From Leptospira montravelensis (GTDB lineage Bacteria > Spirochaetota > Leptospiria > Leptospirales > Leptospiraceae), in NCBI RefSeq assembly GCF_004770045.1, contig NZ_RQFO01000004.1, positions 1-64,000 on the forward strand: a stretch of DNA of 64,000 nucleotides, given 5' to 3'. A program made the translations under genes and the position numbers. The notes beneath the pieces were generated by a model. The model ran no database searches and was not told the origin of the DNA. It saw nothing but the letters and a program-made list of their open reading frames with translations. Positions 24,005 through 33,300 of this stretch are shown here, piece by piece; the first letter of the stretch is position 1; every line of letters begins with the position of its first letter.

Positions 24005-24803
24005 GGAATATCTTCGTTCGCTAAGCGAAATCATCAAAATACTCGTCACTCGATTTTATAAAATCGGAACGGGAGAAACCAAACTCACTCGCGATTTTAT
24101 CTTTTTGTTTGCTTCTTGGTTTTCTCTCCTTATTTTCTTTAGTTTTTTTATTTTAGCAGAACAAAACCCATTTCGGTTGCTTGTTCCTTTCCAACTTTAT
24201 TCCTATCCCTCACTCGACCATAGAGAACCCATTGTGATTTATATTTCCAATGGAGAAGGGGAACAAATCCCTATCCACAGAAAGGTTTTAAAAAGAGAAG
24301 AAACAGGGGATTTTATTTATCAAATCGTAGGAGAAGTTGGTTCACCACCTTACTTTGATTCTGTGGAAGCATTGGCAAAAGATGGCAAACTTTTTTCTCC
24401 TAAAAAACTTTTGGACATTCGATTTGCTTTGAAACAAACCTGGTTTGTGGAAAAAGGAAACAAACTTGTGATTGATTGGAATGTACAAATTTTACAAGAT
24501 GTAATGGAAAAATATAGACTTCCCCGTACAAAGTCTGATGAAGCCGACACAGATGAAGAGAATACAAATACTCCTGTGGATACCATTACTTATTATACAG
24601 GTGGTACAGAAACTGGACCCAAAGAACCAGAAGAAGTCATTCAAAAACGTAGGTCTCTTGCAATGGAATCCACCATACGTGCGTTAAATGCAAGTCTATT
24701 TGAGAACTTTAAAGACCTAAAAACAATCGAACATAAATTTTCTGGAGAAGGAAATCCCGTTTACCACTGGGATTTGATATCTCCACTCGCCATTCGCCCC
24801 TAA
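23979..24803 (+). CDS. single-TM envelope protein, unknown function
   Basis: 274 aa from the ATG at 23979 (AGGA box). About 35 cytosolic residues, one transmembrane helix (about 42-60: FLFASWFSLLIFFSFFILA), then an exported domain. Its middle part (PIVIYISNGEGE, IPIHRKVLK, VGEVGSPP, then VDWNVQIL) has the strand order of a GerMN-like domain, but the match is weak. An acidic linker (about 180-210) precedes a final helix. It overlaps the amidase gene by 26 bp, suggesting joint work in cell-wall metabolism. Confidence 0.6.
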   Translation: MNTHLQKIKEYLRSLSEIIKILVTRFYKIGTGETKLTRDFIFLFASWFSLLIFFSFFILAEQNPFRLLVPFQLYSYPSLDHREPIVIYISNGEGEQIPIHRKVLKREETGDFIYQIVGEVGSPPYFDSVEALAKDGKLFSPKKLLDIRFALKQTWFVEKGNKLVIDWNVQILQDVMEKYRLPRTKSDEADTDEENTNTPVDTITYYTGGTETGPKEPEEVIQKRRSLAMESTIRALNASLFENFKDLKTIEHKFSGEGNPVYHWDLISPLAIRP

Positions 24804-24875
24804 TTACGGGGCACACATTAGTTTCCTAGGTTTCCACCTTCTCCTGGCAAAAACCAGGGGAATTCCTATACTTTT

Positions 24876-24910
24876 CCCTATTTTCCAAATTTTGCTTATG
24901 GAAAATAGGG
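24876..24910 (+). terminator. 11-bp inverted repeat upstream of flaB
   Basis: CCCTATTTTCC (24876-24886) and GGAAAATAGGG (24900-24910) pair perfectly over 11 bp with a 13-nt loop. No U-run follows, so it may be either the terminator of the upstream operon or an operator. The right arm occupies the spacer of the candidate flagellin promoter. Confidence 0.5.
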
Positions 24911-24922
24911 ATTTGCCGATCA
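24896..24922 (+). promoter_or_regulatory. candidate sigma-28 (FliA) promoter for flaB
   Basis: GCCGATCA at 24915-24922 matches the -10 consensus GCCGATAA in seven of eight bases. The -35 position 15 bp upstream reads TTAT against TAAA, a weak match. This is the only GCCGAT in the flagellin control region. A leader of about 250 nt would result. Confidence 0.35.
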
Positions 24923-25103
24923 TCGTATGGGGGAATTTAGAACTTTTTTTTAAAAAAAATAAAACGCTAAAGTCACTAAAAACTTTCCAAAAATAGCAAA
25001 AAAACTCCAAAAAATCCAAAAACACCTCCAAATCTTCAAATTAATTTCTTCTATCCAATCACCGACGTACAAAGGGAACAAATAGAGATTTTAGGCACCA
25101 TAG

Positions 25104-26030
<927 letters not shown>

Positions 26031-26090
26031 CATTAGTTAGCGTAGTGAGTGGTTAGTGTAACTGAAGAGTTGTAATTAGATAATCAGCCG

Positions 26091-26152
26091 GCTTTCCCCT
26101 GCCAGGTGGCAAAATGAAAGCTCATCCTTGACACCGGACAGGGATTGTCCGG
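26091..26152 (+). promoter_or_regulatory. two hairpins in the second flaB leader
   Basis: The first is a nested stem: GCTTTC (26091-26096) with GAAAGC (26116-26121) enclosing GCCA/TGGC. The second is CCGGACA/TGTCCGG (26134-26152) with a 5-nt loop. A TTGACA at 26129-26134 overlaps the start of the second stem and might be a -35 box. No poly-T follows, so these look like leader structures rather than terminators. Confidence 0.45.
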
Positions 26153-26204
26153 CTAAGAACGCAATACATATCGTTCTTGGTAATACACAAAGGAGTGTAG
26201 GCCA

Positions 26205-27053
26205 ATGATTATCAATCACAACATGAGTGCGATCCAATCACATCGTGCTCTCAAGTTTACACAATGGGATGTAGATAAGACTATGAGGAACCTCTCCACC
26301 GGGCAAAGGATTAACCTTGCCGGTGATGATGCTTCTGGTCTTGCTGTTTCGGAAAAACTACGAACACAAATTCGTGGTTTACGTCAGGCCGAAAGGAATA
26401 CGGAAGATGGACTGAGTTTCATCCAGACTGCAGAGGGTTACCTTGACCAGTCGGCGGAAATCGTCCAACGAATCCGGACCCTAGCGATCCAGACTTCGAA
26501 CGGAATCTACACACCGGAGGACAGGCAGCTCGTGCAGGTAGAAGTATCTGCGCTGGTGGATGAGATCGATCGAATTGCTTCGCAAGCAGAGTTCAATAAA
26601 ATGAAACTGTTTGAAGGAGACTTCGCTCGCAAGTCAACAAAGGCATCGATGTGGTTTCACATGGGAGCAAACGCAAAGCAAAGAGAGCGTTTCTACATTG
26701 GAACTATGACTTCGAAAGCTCTAAAGATGTCAGAAGGTGCAAATAAAATTGCTCTTTCTACACCTGGTAAAGCTGATGAAGCGATTGCTAAAGCGGACTT
26801 CGCCTTGAACAAGATCATGAAGCAGAGAGCAGATATGGGAGCTTATCAAAATAGGCTTGAAAGTACTGCAAAAGGCCTCATGGGTGCATACGAAAATATG
26901 CAAGCATCCGAATCAAGGATTAGGGACGCAGATATGGCGGAAGAAATGGTAGCGCTCACGACGAAACAAATTCTCGTGCAAAGCGGTACGGCAATGTTAG
27001 CGCAAGCCAGTGTTCGGCCAAATTCTGTATTACGACTTTTGAATAACGCTTAA
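26205..27053 (+). CDS. flaB: flagellin FlaB paralogue
   Basis: 282 aa, ATG with AAGGAG upstream. Same architecture as the gene before it: [17 protein letters not shown] at the start, [18 protein letters not shown], and a C-terminal end [12 protein letters not shown]. The central part differs ([21 protein letters not shown] against [21 protein letters not shown]), so the pair arose by tandem duplication and has diverged. Both would co-polymerise in the periplasmic filament. A strong terminator follows at 27088. Confidence 0.96.
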   Translation: MIINHNMSAIQSHRALKFTQWDVDKTMRNLSTGQRINLAGDDASGLAVSEKLRTQIRGLRQAERNTEDGLSFIQTAEGYLDQSAEIVQRIRTLAIQTSNGIYTPEDRQLVQVEVSALVDEIDRIASQAEFNKMKLFEGDFARKSTKASMWFHMGANAKQRERFYIGTMTSKALKMSEGANKIALSTPGKADEAIAKADFALNKIMKQRADMGAYQNRLESTAKGLMGAYENMQASESRIRDADMAEEMVALTTKQILVQSGTAMLAQASVRPNSVLRLLNNA

Positions 27054-27060
27054 GTTGTAG

Positions 27061-27079
27061 TAAGGCAAGAGTTGCCTTA
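27061..27079 (+). terminator. hairpin after flaB paralogue
   Basis: TAAGGCAA / TTGCCTTA, an 8-bp stem with a 3-nt loop, 7 bp after the flagellin stop. It stands just before the strong terminator at 27088 and may protect the 3' end of the flagellin mRNA. Confidence 0.5.
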
Positions 27080-27087
27080 AGACGGTT

Positions 27088-27126
27088 GCCTCTTCTCGAA
27101 GGAAACTTCGCGGAGAGGCTTTTTTT
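27088..27126 (+). terminator. strong rho-independent terminator of flagellin operon
   Basis: Outer stem GCCTCT (27088-27093) / AGAGGC (27114-27119) with inner CGAAG / CTTCG closed by a GAAA loop, followed directly by seven T. This is the best intrinsic terminator in the window and fits high flagellin expression. Confidence 0.9.
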
Positions 27127-27205
27127 ATTAGAGTTTGTTATTTTTTCTTCTGCCCAATCTTCCAGCTAATTGTATAAATTTTCGTCAAATTGTTTGGTTA
27201 GGGAG

Positions 27206-28468
27206 ATGAGTTTTGAAAAAGAGTATCTTGAGGAATTATTTATATTTATCACTCGTTTTTGGAATTCTCATGGGAATTCTCTTCAGAACCATTACGTTTC
27301 GTTTCATTCTCCGCTATTACAAATGTCTTTTACTGTGTTATGTGTGATTGCGGGAATATTTGTAGGTTTATTTTCCTATTGGATTGGAAAAAAATCACTA
27401 TTAAAAACAATACTTGAAATTAGTAATTTTTCAAAGGAAGTATCACTCGGAAACTTTAAAGGAATATTAAATATTGATTCAAATGATGAGATTGGAGAAT
27501 TTGTTTCCCATTATAACGAGGTAATGGAGAAATTAAAAGAATCAATTTTAAGCACAAAATTATTAGCAATTGAAATCAATCAGTCAATGTCTGAACAAAA
27601 AATTGCTACCAATGATTTATCTAGCAATACTCAGAAATTATCTGAAAAGTATGAATGGATGAATCAGGATACAGCAAACAATTCACAAAATCTTTTTTAT
27701 TCCATTTCACAATTTAATATTTTATGCCATTCAATGGATGGGTTGATGAGTCAGATTAAAGAGTTATCTAGTGCCATATCGAAATTAAAAATAATTTCTG
27801 ATAGTGCTATTGATAGGACAAAAAAATTTGAAAGAAGGTTTGTCTATTTAGAGGATAGTTTGATATCTTTAAAGTCCAAGATGGATAGAATCCGACTTAG
27901 TTCTGATGAAATCACTAAAACGGTTGTGGTGGTTCAAACCATATCAGATAAAATCAATTTATTGTCTTTAAATGCTGCTATTGAATCTGCTCGTGCTGGT
28001 GAAAATGGTCGAGGATTTGCAGTAGTCTCTGAAGAGATTTCTAAATTAGCAACTCAAACAGGTAATAGTTTAAAATTAATTCAATCGCTTGTCAGAGAGA
28101 ATAACAGTGAAGTCAGTATGGGTATGGAAGTATTCCAGGAAAATTTTAATACCGTGAATGAATTGTCTCAAGAGACAAAACGAATCACTGCTGAATTTGA
28201 ATCATTGGGTTATGAAATGAACCAACAAATAGAGAATCAAACAAATGTGTCAAAGGAAGCAAATGAAAGTATTGAAATTTCGAATATCATCCAATCTTAT
28301 TTAGAAAAATACCAGAACTCTGTGGAAACAACAAAACGAATCATTGATGAGATGGGTGAGTTAGGTACAGCCAATGCGGCCTCTGCAGAAGAATTATCTG
28401 CAGCCTCTGAGGAGATTGTTCATATAACGCATCAATTGGTAAAAAATATGGAATATTACCAATTTTAA
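27206..28468 (+). CDS. methyl-accepting chemotaxis-like signalling protein
   Basis: 420 aa from the ATG at 27206; the frame is open to a TTG at 27170 and neither start has an ideal site. One hydrophobic helix (about residues 38-60 from 27206) with a short region before it and no periplasmic sensor domain. A HAMP-like segment follows (NIDSNDEIGEFVSHYNEVMEKL), then a long coiled coil with the MCP signalling tip INLLSLNAAIESARAGENGRGFAVV (hairpin core). The C-terminus has SAEELSAASEEI, a likely methylation site. It probably senses a cytoplasmic or membrane signal and feeds CheA. Strongly AT-rich compared with the flagellins upstream. Confidence 0.87.
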   Translation: MSFEKEYLEELFIFITRFWNSHGNSLQNHYVSFHSPLLQMSFTVLCVIAGIFVGLFSYWIGKKSLLKTILEISNFSKEVSLGNFKGILNIDSNDEIGEFVSHYNEVMEKLKESILSTKLLAIEINQSMSEQKIATNDLSSNTQKLSEKYEWMNQDTANNSQNLFYSISQFNILCHSMDGLMSQIKELSSAISKLKIISDSAIDRTKKFERRFVYLEDSLISLKSKMDRIRLSSDEITKTVVVVQTISDKINLLSLNAAIESARAGENGRGFAVVSEEISKLATQTGNSLKLIQSLVRENNSEVSMGMEVFQENFNTVNELSQETKRITAEFESLGYEMNQQIENQTNVSKEANESIEISNIIQSYLEKYQNSVETTKRIIDEMGELGTANAASAEELSAASEEIVHITHQLVKNMEYYQF

Positions 28469-28658
28469 TAAAATCGAAAGTGTAGTCGTGATTTTTGCTA
28501 TAAAAATCTAGTAATCGAATTTTGAATTCTTCCAAACACAAAATAGTGAAAAATGTTGTAAAATAAATAGGTATTTGTGGAATAAAAACTAACGAGAATT
28601 ATTTGACATAAAATAAATAGGTTTTTTATATAACCTCATGTTATGTGAAGGATTTAAA

Positions 28659-29522
28659 ATGAAAAATAGTATTATTAGTCTATTATTGTTTGGTGTTATT
28701 GGATGTTCCAATATATATTCCCCAATGGGAGTCAAAGGAAAAGATGCAAAAAAACAAATTAGGGATTTGAATAGTAATTTAGGATTATTATCCTTTCCTC
28801 TCCTTCTTTCCTCGGCAAGTTCCACTAGTTCTTCTAGCTCAAATACAAATTTTATTTGTCCTACCGAATCAAATGCCAATTTAGGTTCTGCCAGTGATTC
28901 TACAGCTGCAAATTTTACATTGCCGGCTGCGAATAATTATGTTGATTTAGATGCCAAAGCAGGTGGATCATTATATTTTCGATCGAATGCCTCTGCATCC
29001 AGCACAGCTTATATCGTTAAAGTGTTGCAGACTGCAAACACTAGTTCTACTGCTTCTTGTACTTATACAACGGGTGCCAGTGCCTGTACAGGCGCAATTT
29101 CTGCGGCTTTGACATTAACAACTACAACTACCACTCTATCGGCAACTTATTGCCTTGCCATTAAATGTACAGCAGCTGCCTATATCAGAATCCAACCTTC
29201 AGCGACGGCAACAAGTACTTCTTCATCTAGTACTAATTCATTTTTGTCTTTAGCACTTGCACCTGAAATCTTAAAATCAGTTTCAGGTATTGAGGATGAT
29301 AAATATTATACAAAGGATTCATTAGAAAAATGTAAAGAAGGTTTAACCAATATTTCTCTTCTGCAAACAGCGTCGTTAAGTGCCTCTTTTGGCAATGTGA
29401 GAGAAGTTTCCTATTGTAATAAACCTTTGTCTATTATTTCTTCAGGAGTTGATAGTAGCGGCATTGCTGCCTTACAAGGAAATGAATGTAAATTAGATGA
29501 AGTGAATCCGATCGGATTCTAA
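28659..29522 (+). CDS. Ser/Thr/Ala-rich lipoprotein
   Basis: 287 aa from the ATG at 28659 (AAGGA box). Lipoprotein signal with LLLFGVIGC (Cys near 16). The central part is low complexity, rich in Ser, Thr, Ala and Asn (STSSSSSNTN, TTTTTTLSATY), with paired Cys (CTYTTGASAC). The last 80 residues are more ordered with four Cys (KCKEG, YCNK, NECKLD). Resembles surface-exposed leptospiral lipoproteins of unknown function. AT-rich, in the accessory segment. Confidence 0.72.
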   Translation: MKNSIISLLLFGVIGCSNIYSPMGVKGKDAKKQIRDLNSNLGLLSFPLLLSSASSTSSSSSNTNFICPTESNANLGSASDSTAANFTLPAANNYVDLDAKAGGSLYFRSNASASSTAYIVKVLQTANTSSTASCTYTTGASACTGAISAALTLTTTTTTLSATYCLAIKCTAAAYIRIQPSATATSTSSSSTNSFLSLALAPEILKSVSGIEDDKYYTKDSLEKCKEGLTNISLLQTASLSASFGNVREVSYCNKPLSIISSGVDSSGIAALQGNECKLDEVNPIGF

Positions 29523-29532
29523 TTAAATGAAA

Positions 29533-29571
29533 AAGATCTCTCCTTTCAGAATAACGAGTAGGAGAGATCTT
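29533..29571 (+). terminator. hairpin after Ser/Thr-rich lipoprotein gene
   Basis: Perfect 12-bp stem AAGATCTCTCCT (29533-29544) / AGGAGAGATCTT (29560-29571) with a 15-nt loop, 10 bp after the stop. There is no proper U-run, so termination may be partial; it also faces the decayed minus-strand genes. Confidence 0.6.
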
Positions 29572-29630
29572 CCTATCTGAAAAGGCATAAGTTTGCCAAT
29601 GTAAGATCATTTCCCTTTTTGCGATTTATT

Positions 29631-30132
29631 TTATTCTAAGTCAGTATATACGTTTTGTGATCCATAATTGGATGTTCCATAAAAAAACAATCGTTTTCCT
29701 ACTAAGACGGCTCTATATCCATCGACTAGTGTATTCGGAGTCCAAGTAGCACCAGAATCGCCGGAATAGTTGTTAGACAATTGTATTCTTGTGCTAAACA
29801 CGGAAAAAAACGTTGGTGTTAGAGGTATTTACACTAGCACCTAACTTTGAAAAATTGGTTCCGTCAGTGCTTGAGTATACAATCGAAGTATTATTTATCG
29901 TATTAACAAAGAGAACATAGGTTGTTTGGTTTCTTCGATCAAGTGATATTGAATCAGTTGAATTGGTACTTACAAATGGAGTAGAAAAACTAGTCCAATT
30001 TCTAGTTGGACCTCTTCTTATTATTTTAAATAAGGCACTGGCGATAAAAAATCCTTCTAGAGTTCCTTGGTCGAGCAAACTTCCTTTTGGTTTTTCATCA
30101 ACAACTGATCTCTTCGTTTGAAAGAGTTATGA
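29631..30132 (-). pseudogene. decayed gene, BNR/sialidase-like repeat fragment
   Basis: On the minus strand a frame runs from about 30132 to a stop at 29794 with text such as NWTSFSTPFVSTN and SIVYSSTDGTNFSKLG. The text continues sensibly in another frame from a run of seven A (29804-29810) to 29631: FSTRIQLSNNYSGDSGATWTPN, then VGKRLFFYGTSNYGSQ. SGDSGATWTPN and SSTDGTNFS look like BNR (Asp-box) repeats of beta-propeller proteins. Removing one base in the homopolymer restores the frame. No start codon or signal peptide remains, so I call it a pseudogene. Confidence 0.6.
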
Positions 30133-30551
30133 TTTGTTTATTTTGTTCTATCAATCAGGTGATTAATTCATCGTTTAATTCATCACTTACATTTGCCGAG
30201 GATTCTTGTTTTTGGTTTGCGACATCGACAATTTTATTAACTTCTTTTTCGTCCAGGTCCCTATAGGTTACTTTGAGGATATCATTTCTTTGAAATTGTA
30301 AAACCTTTCCCTCCTTATTCTTTAGTTTTAAAAAACCGGGAAGCAAGGCGGAGTTTTACGATGATTCGTTTCGAATTTTCCAAATAGGCATCGTATTTAG
30401 GTAATTGACTTGAAGGATTACCGATAGGTTTATCAACAAGAGGATCTATTTTTTTTCCTTCAAATTTCGAATGGCATCTGGGATACAAATCAACCAAATG
30501 CACGGAACCTTTGTTTTTTGTAAGACAAACACTTGTTCTGTTGTGAATTAA
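30098..30551 (-). pseudogene. decayed gene with frameshift and in-frame stop
   Basis: Two open pieces on the minus strand join in sense. The first (30551 to 30315) reads KGSVHLVDLYPRCHSKFEG to ENSKRIIVKLR. The second, from near 30346, reads SALLPGFLKLKNKEGKVLQ and DILKVTYRDLDEKEVNKIV; one base separates the frames near 30335-30345. The second piece meets a TGA at 30155-30157 and goes on beyond it in the same frame with IEQNKQIITLSNEEI. Family not recognised. It may be the front part of the same ancestral gene as the fragment at 29631-30132. Confidence 0.5.
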
Positions 30552-30564
30552 TGATCAAAGTTTT

Positions 30565-31986
30565 ATGAAAAGCCAAATGACTATTCGAATTGGTTTTTCC
30601 TTTTCATTTGTAATTCCTCTGGGACTCAATTCGGCCCCTTTCCTAGGCAGAAAAATGGTTGAATCCGATAAGTTTCCAAGGGGATACTTACCAATTACAA
30701 TGAAATGGATATACCTCTTTCTCGGAGATCCGAAAAAACATTCTCTCGAACACCGGTTGTTTAATACAGTTTCGCTAACTAACGGATTATTGAACTTACT
30801 AGGTGTATTTGGTGTCCTTTATCTAGAAAACTACCAGATACTCATCTCATTAAATGTTGGTTCTGGACTCCTTATGCTTGCCATGTACTACCTAAGCCGA
30901 TTCAAAAGTATCTATTTTTCATTGTATTGGCCCTTCAATTTAACAATTCTTTTTTATCTTGCATCCATGTGGTTTTTTAATGGTGGTTCGGTAGGAGGAA
31001 ATCATTATTATTTGATTCCATCTCTTGTAATCGCTTTGATCCTCATCCGTAATCACAATATTTGGTTGGTTTATTCGATATACATTGGAGTATCTGCATC
31101 ACTTTATTTGACAGAATACTTTCATAAAGATTGGGTTGTTGGTTATGCAAGTGAAATGGACCGTTACCTCGATGCAGGTGGTAATTATTTATTCGTTCAA
31201 ATTTTGACAGGTATTTTGATTTTTATATTAAGTCGAAATTTGAATATAGAACGGAAAAAATCAGAAACATTACTTTTAAATATTTTACCTGAAACCATCG
31301 CTGAAGAATTAAAAAGAGAAGCTCGTGTTATACCTAAAAGGTACGAACTTACATCTGTATTGTTTTGTGATATGGCAGGTTTTACAAAAATTGCTGAGAA
31401 AATGAATGCGGAAGAATTAGTAGGCGAATTAGATACTATTTTTCGTGAATTTGATCGTATATGCAAAGAATATAGGTTAGAAAAAATTAAAACCATTGGC
31501 GATGCCTATATGGCGGTTGGTGGAGTACCTGAAGAAAACCAAACTAATTCCGTTGATGCAGTGTTATGTGGATTAATGTTTCAACAGTATATGGCAGAAC
31601 AAAAAGAAATTCATTCTTTGCGCGGACGTGAATTTTGGGAGATTCGTTTGGGAATTCACAGTGGTCCACTGGTCGCAGGAGTTGTTGGAACAGATAAATT
31701 TGCTTATGATGTCTGGGGAGATACAGTCAATACCGCAAGTCGATTAGAGAGTTCAGGTGTAACGGGCGAGGTGAATATTTCTTCCCAAGTGTTTGAAGAG
31801 GTAAAGTTTTACTTTGAATGTGAACCAAGAGGATTTGTATCTATTAAAAATAAAGCAGATATTGAAATGTATTTAGTAAAAGGGTTTTTACCTGAATATG
31901 CAGATCCAATCAATTCTAAAATGCCAAACGTACTTTTTAGACGTTTATATGAATCGGGCGCTTTATTTACAAGTAGTGAAGTATGA
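30565..31986 (+). CDS. class III adenylate cyclase with membrane domain
   Basis: 473 aa from the ATG at 30565; later in-frame ATGs at 30655 and 30700 could be the real start, and no site is decisive. Six predicted transmembrane helices (about 75-230), then a short linker LLLNILPETIAEELK, common in this subfamily, and a class III cyclase domain. The metal Asp residues are in LFCDMAGFTK and KTIGDAYMAVGG. The Lys in KIKTIGD and the Asp in AYDVWGDTVNTASRLES favour ATP over GTP. Makes cAMP in response to a membrane or intracellular cue. Its stop overlaps the next gene by 4 bp. Confidence 0.92.
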   Translation: MKSQMTIRIGFSFSFVIPLGLNSAPFLGRKMVESDKFPRGYLPITMKWIYLFLGDPKKHSLEHRLFNTVSLTNGLLNLLGVFGVLYLENYQILISLNVGSGLLMLAMYYLSRFKSIYFSLYWPFNLTILFYLASMWFFNGGSVGGNHYYLIPSLVIALILIRNHNIWLVYSIYIGVSASLYLTEYFHKDWVVGYASEMDRYLDAGGNYLFVQILTGILIFILSRNLNIERKKSETLLLNILPETIAEELKREARVIPKRYELTSVLFCDMAGFTKIAEKMNAEELVGELDTIFREFDRICKEYRLEKIKTIGDAYMAVGGVPEENQTNSVDAVLCGLMFQQYMAEQKEIHSLRGREFWEIRLGIHSGPLVAGVVGTDKFAYDVWGDTVNTASRLESSGVTGEVNISSQVFEEVKFYFECEPRGFVSIKNKADIEMYLVKGFLPEYADPINSKMPNVLFRRLYESGALFTSSEV

Positions 31987-32840
31987 GGATGTACCATAAA
32001 CAAAAGAAATGTCTAAGATTTGTATTGTTTCTACTACCTTTTTTGACATTAATTTTTTGTTCTAATGATTCCATAGAAGGGGAAGAACCCATTCAAAGTG
32101 CCAATTTACCTTGGCAGCAATTTCATATTCATTTTTTATCAAATGATTGTAAGGCGAAAAAAATACTTTTAGTTTTGGTGCATGGCTCTCCAGGTTCCTC
32201 CTCGGATTTTAAAACGTATCTGAAAAATAAGGAACTTCAGGACAAGTTTTGCATTTTTGTTCCTGATCGATTCGGTTATGGTGAATCTGCAAACAAAGAA
32301 TCTTTACCTAGTATTTTCAAACAAGGGAATGCATTGGCACAGATCATTGAAACCTATATAAACAAAGAAAGTTATACTTTTGAAAAAGCGATCTTTGTTG
32401 GTCACTCTTATGGGGGGCCAATTGCAATTGTAATGTCTATGGCAAAGATTCCAACCTTTCCTAGGAAGATACAAACTATTTTACTTTCGAGTCCATCTGA
32501 CCCAGATTTAGAAGAACTACATTGGTATAACCATTTAGCAAATATCCAAATTTTCCAATGGTTCCTTCCCAAGTCCTGGATTTTCAGTAATGAAGAAATG
32601 TTTACATTAAAATTTGATTTAGAACAACTAACAACGAAATTAGGAAAATGCAATTTGGATTTATTATCGGTGCATGGAGAAAATGACCAATTAGTTCCTT
32701 TGGAAAATGTATATTACTTTACGAAAAGGAAACTAAATATAAAACATAGGTTTCAAATCCTAAAGGGCGAAAACCATTTTATACCCTGGACTAGTTTTGC
32801 AGAAATCAAATCAATTTTATTAGCCGAAGGTTCTAAATGA
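31983..32840 (+). CDS. alpha/beta-hydrolase lipoprotein
   Basis: 285 aa. Signal peptide ending in LTLIFC (lipid Cys near 26). Alpha/beta-hydrolase core: oxyanion segment LVHGSPGSSSDF (about 62-73), PDRFGYGES, nucleophile elbow VGHSYGG (Ser near 142), HGENDQLVP (acid) and GENHFIPW (His). All three catalytic residues are present, so an esterase, lipase or related activity in the envelope is likely. Overlaps the cyclase stop and the DoxX-like start by 4 bp each, so all three genes are coupled. Confidence 0.85.
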   Translation: MRMYHKQKKCLRFVLFLLPFLTLIFCSNDSIEGEEPIQSANLPWQQFHIHFLSNDCKAKKILLVLVHGSPGSSSDFKTYLKNKELQDKFCIFVPDRFGYGESANKESLPSIFKQGNALAQIIETYINKESYTFEKAIFVGHSYGGPIAIVMSMAKIPTFPRKIQTILLSSPSDPDLEELHWYNHLANIQIFQWFLPKSWIFSNEEMFTLKFDLEQLTTKLGKCNLDLLSVHGENDQLVPLENVYYFTKRKLNIKHRFQILKGENHFIPWTSFAEIKSILLAEGSK

Positions 32841-33238
32841 AATTACCAAACATTCAATCCATTTTGTTTCATCTCGCCCGATTTGTGGCGGCTGTCATCA
32901 TTGCACAAACTTTGTTTTTTAAATTTTCTGGTTCCAATGAATCTAAGTTTATTTTTTCCACTTTAGGTATGGAACCTTGGGGAAGATATGGGCTTGCGGT
33001 TTTGGAATCATTTTGTGTTTTGTTTTTACTCAACCCTTCTTTTGTATGGTTTGGTTCTCTTTTAAGTTTAAATTTAATGTTAGGTGCCATTTTATCACAT
33101 TTTGTATTTTTAGGAATTGTTGTACAAGATGATGGCGGATTGCTCTTTTTTTTGGCTATCGTTGTATTTTTACTTTCTTGTTATCTTTTTTATGTAGAGA
33201 GAAAAAAAGTACCTTATCTAAAAGAGTATTTAGATTAG
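32837..33238 (+). CDS. DoxX-like integral membrane protein
   Basis: 133 aa with four predicted transmembrane helices. The first holds LARFVAAVIIAQTLFFKFSGS, with the Phe/Lys pattern of DoxX/DoxD proteins; the second has GRYGLAVLESFCVLFLL. Members of this family are small quinone- or thiol-related membrane proteins, often of unknown role. Third gene of the cyclase operon. Confidence 0.78.
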   Translation: MKLPNIQSILFHLARFVAAVIIAQTLFFKFSGSNESKFIFSTLGMEPWGRYGLAVLESFCVLFLLNPSFVWFGSLLSLNLMLGAILSHFVFLGIVVQDDGGLLFFLAIVVFLLSCYLFYVERKKVPYLKEYLD

Positions 33239-33266
33239 TTTTTTGTCGGAAGCGGAAAAAATGTTT

Positions 33267-33300
33267 AAGATTCTCAAACTCTAACAAGTTTGTGAATCTT
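33267..33300 (-). terminator. terminator between convergent genes
   Basis: AAGATTCTCAAACT (33267-33280) pairs with AGTTTGTGAATCTT (33287-33300) over 14 bp with one mismatch and a 6-nt loop. On the minus strand it begins at the stop codon of the DedA/ATP-grasp gene and is followed after five bases by a T run. It also serves the DoxX-like gene from the other side. Confidence 0.75.

Noticed and set aside
24804..25031. Minus-strand 75-aa frame upstream of flaB
   Set aside because: Phe/Leu/Lys-rich text arising from the A-tract and the inverted repeat; no ribosome site.
28589..28879. Minus-strand frame over the start of the Ser/Thr-rich lipoprotein gene
   Set aside because: It covers the signal peptide region of a gene with a good ribosome site; no family pattern on this strand.
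29804..29810. Phase-variation switch in the seven-A run
   Set aside because: Seven bases is short for a contingency tract, and the same region has another frameshift, an in-frame stop and no start codon, so decay explains it better.
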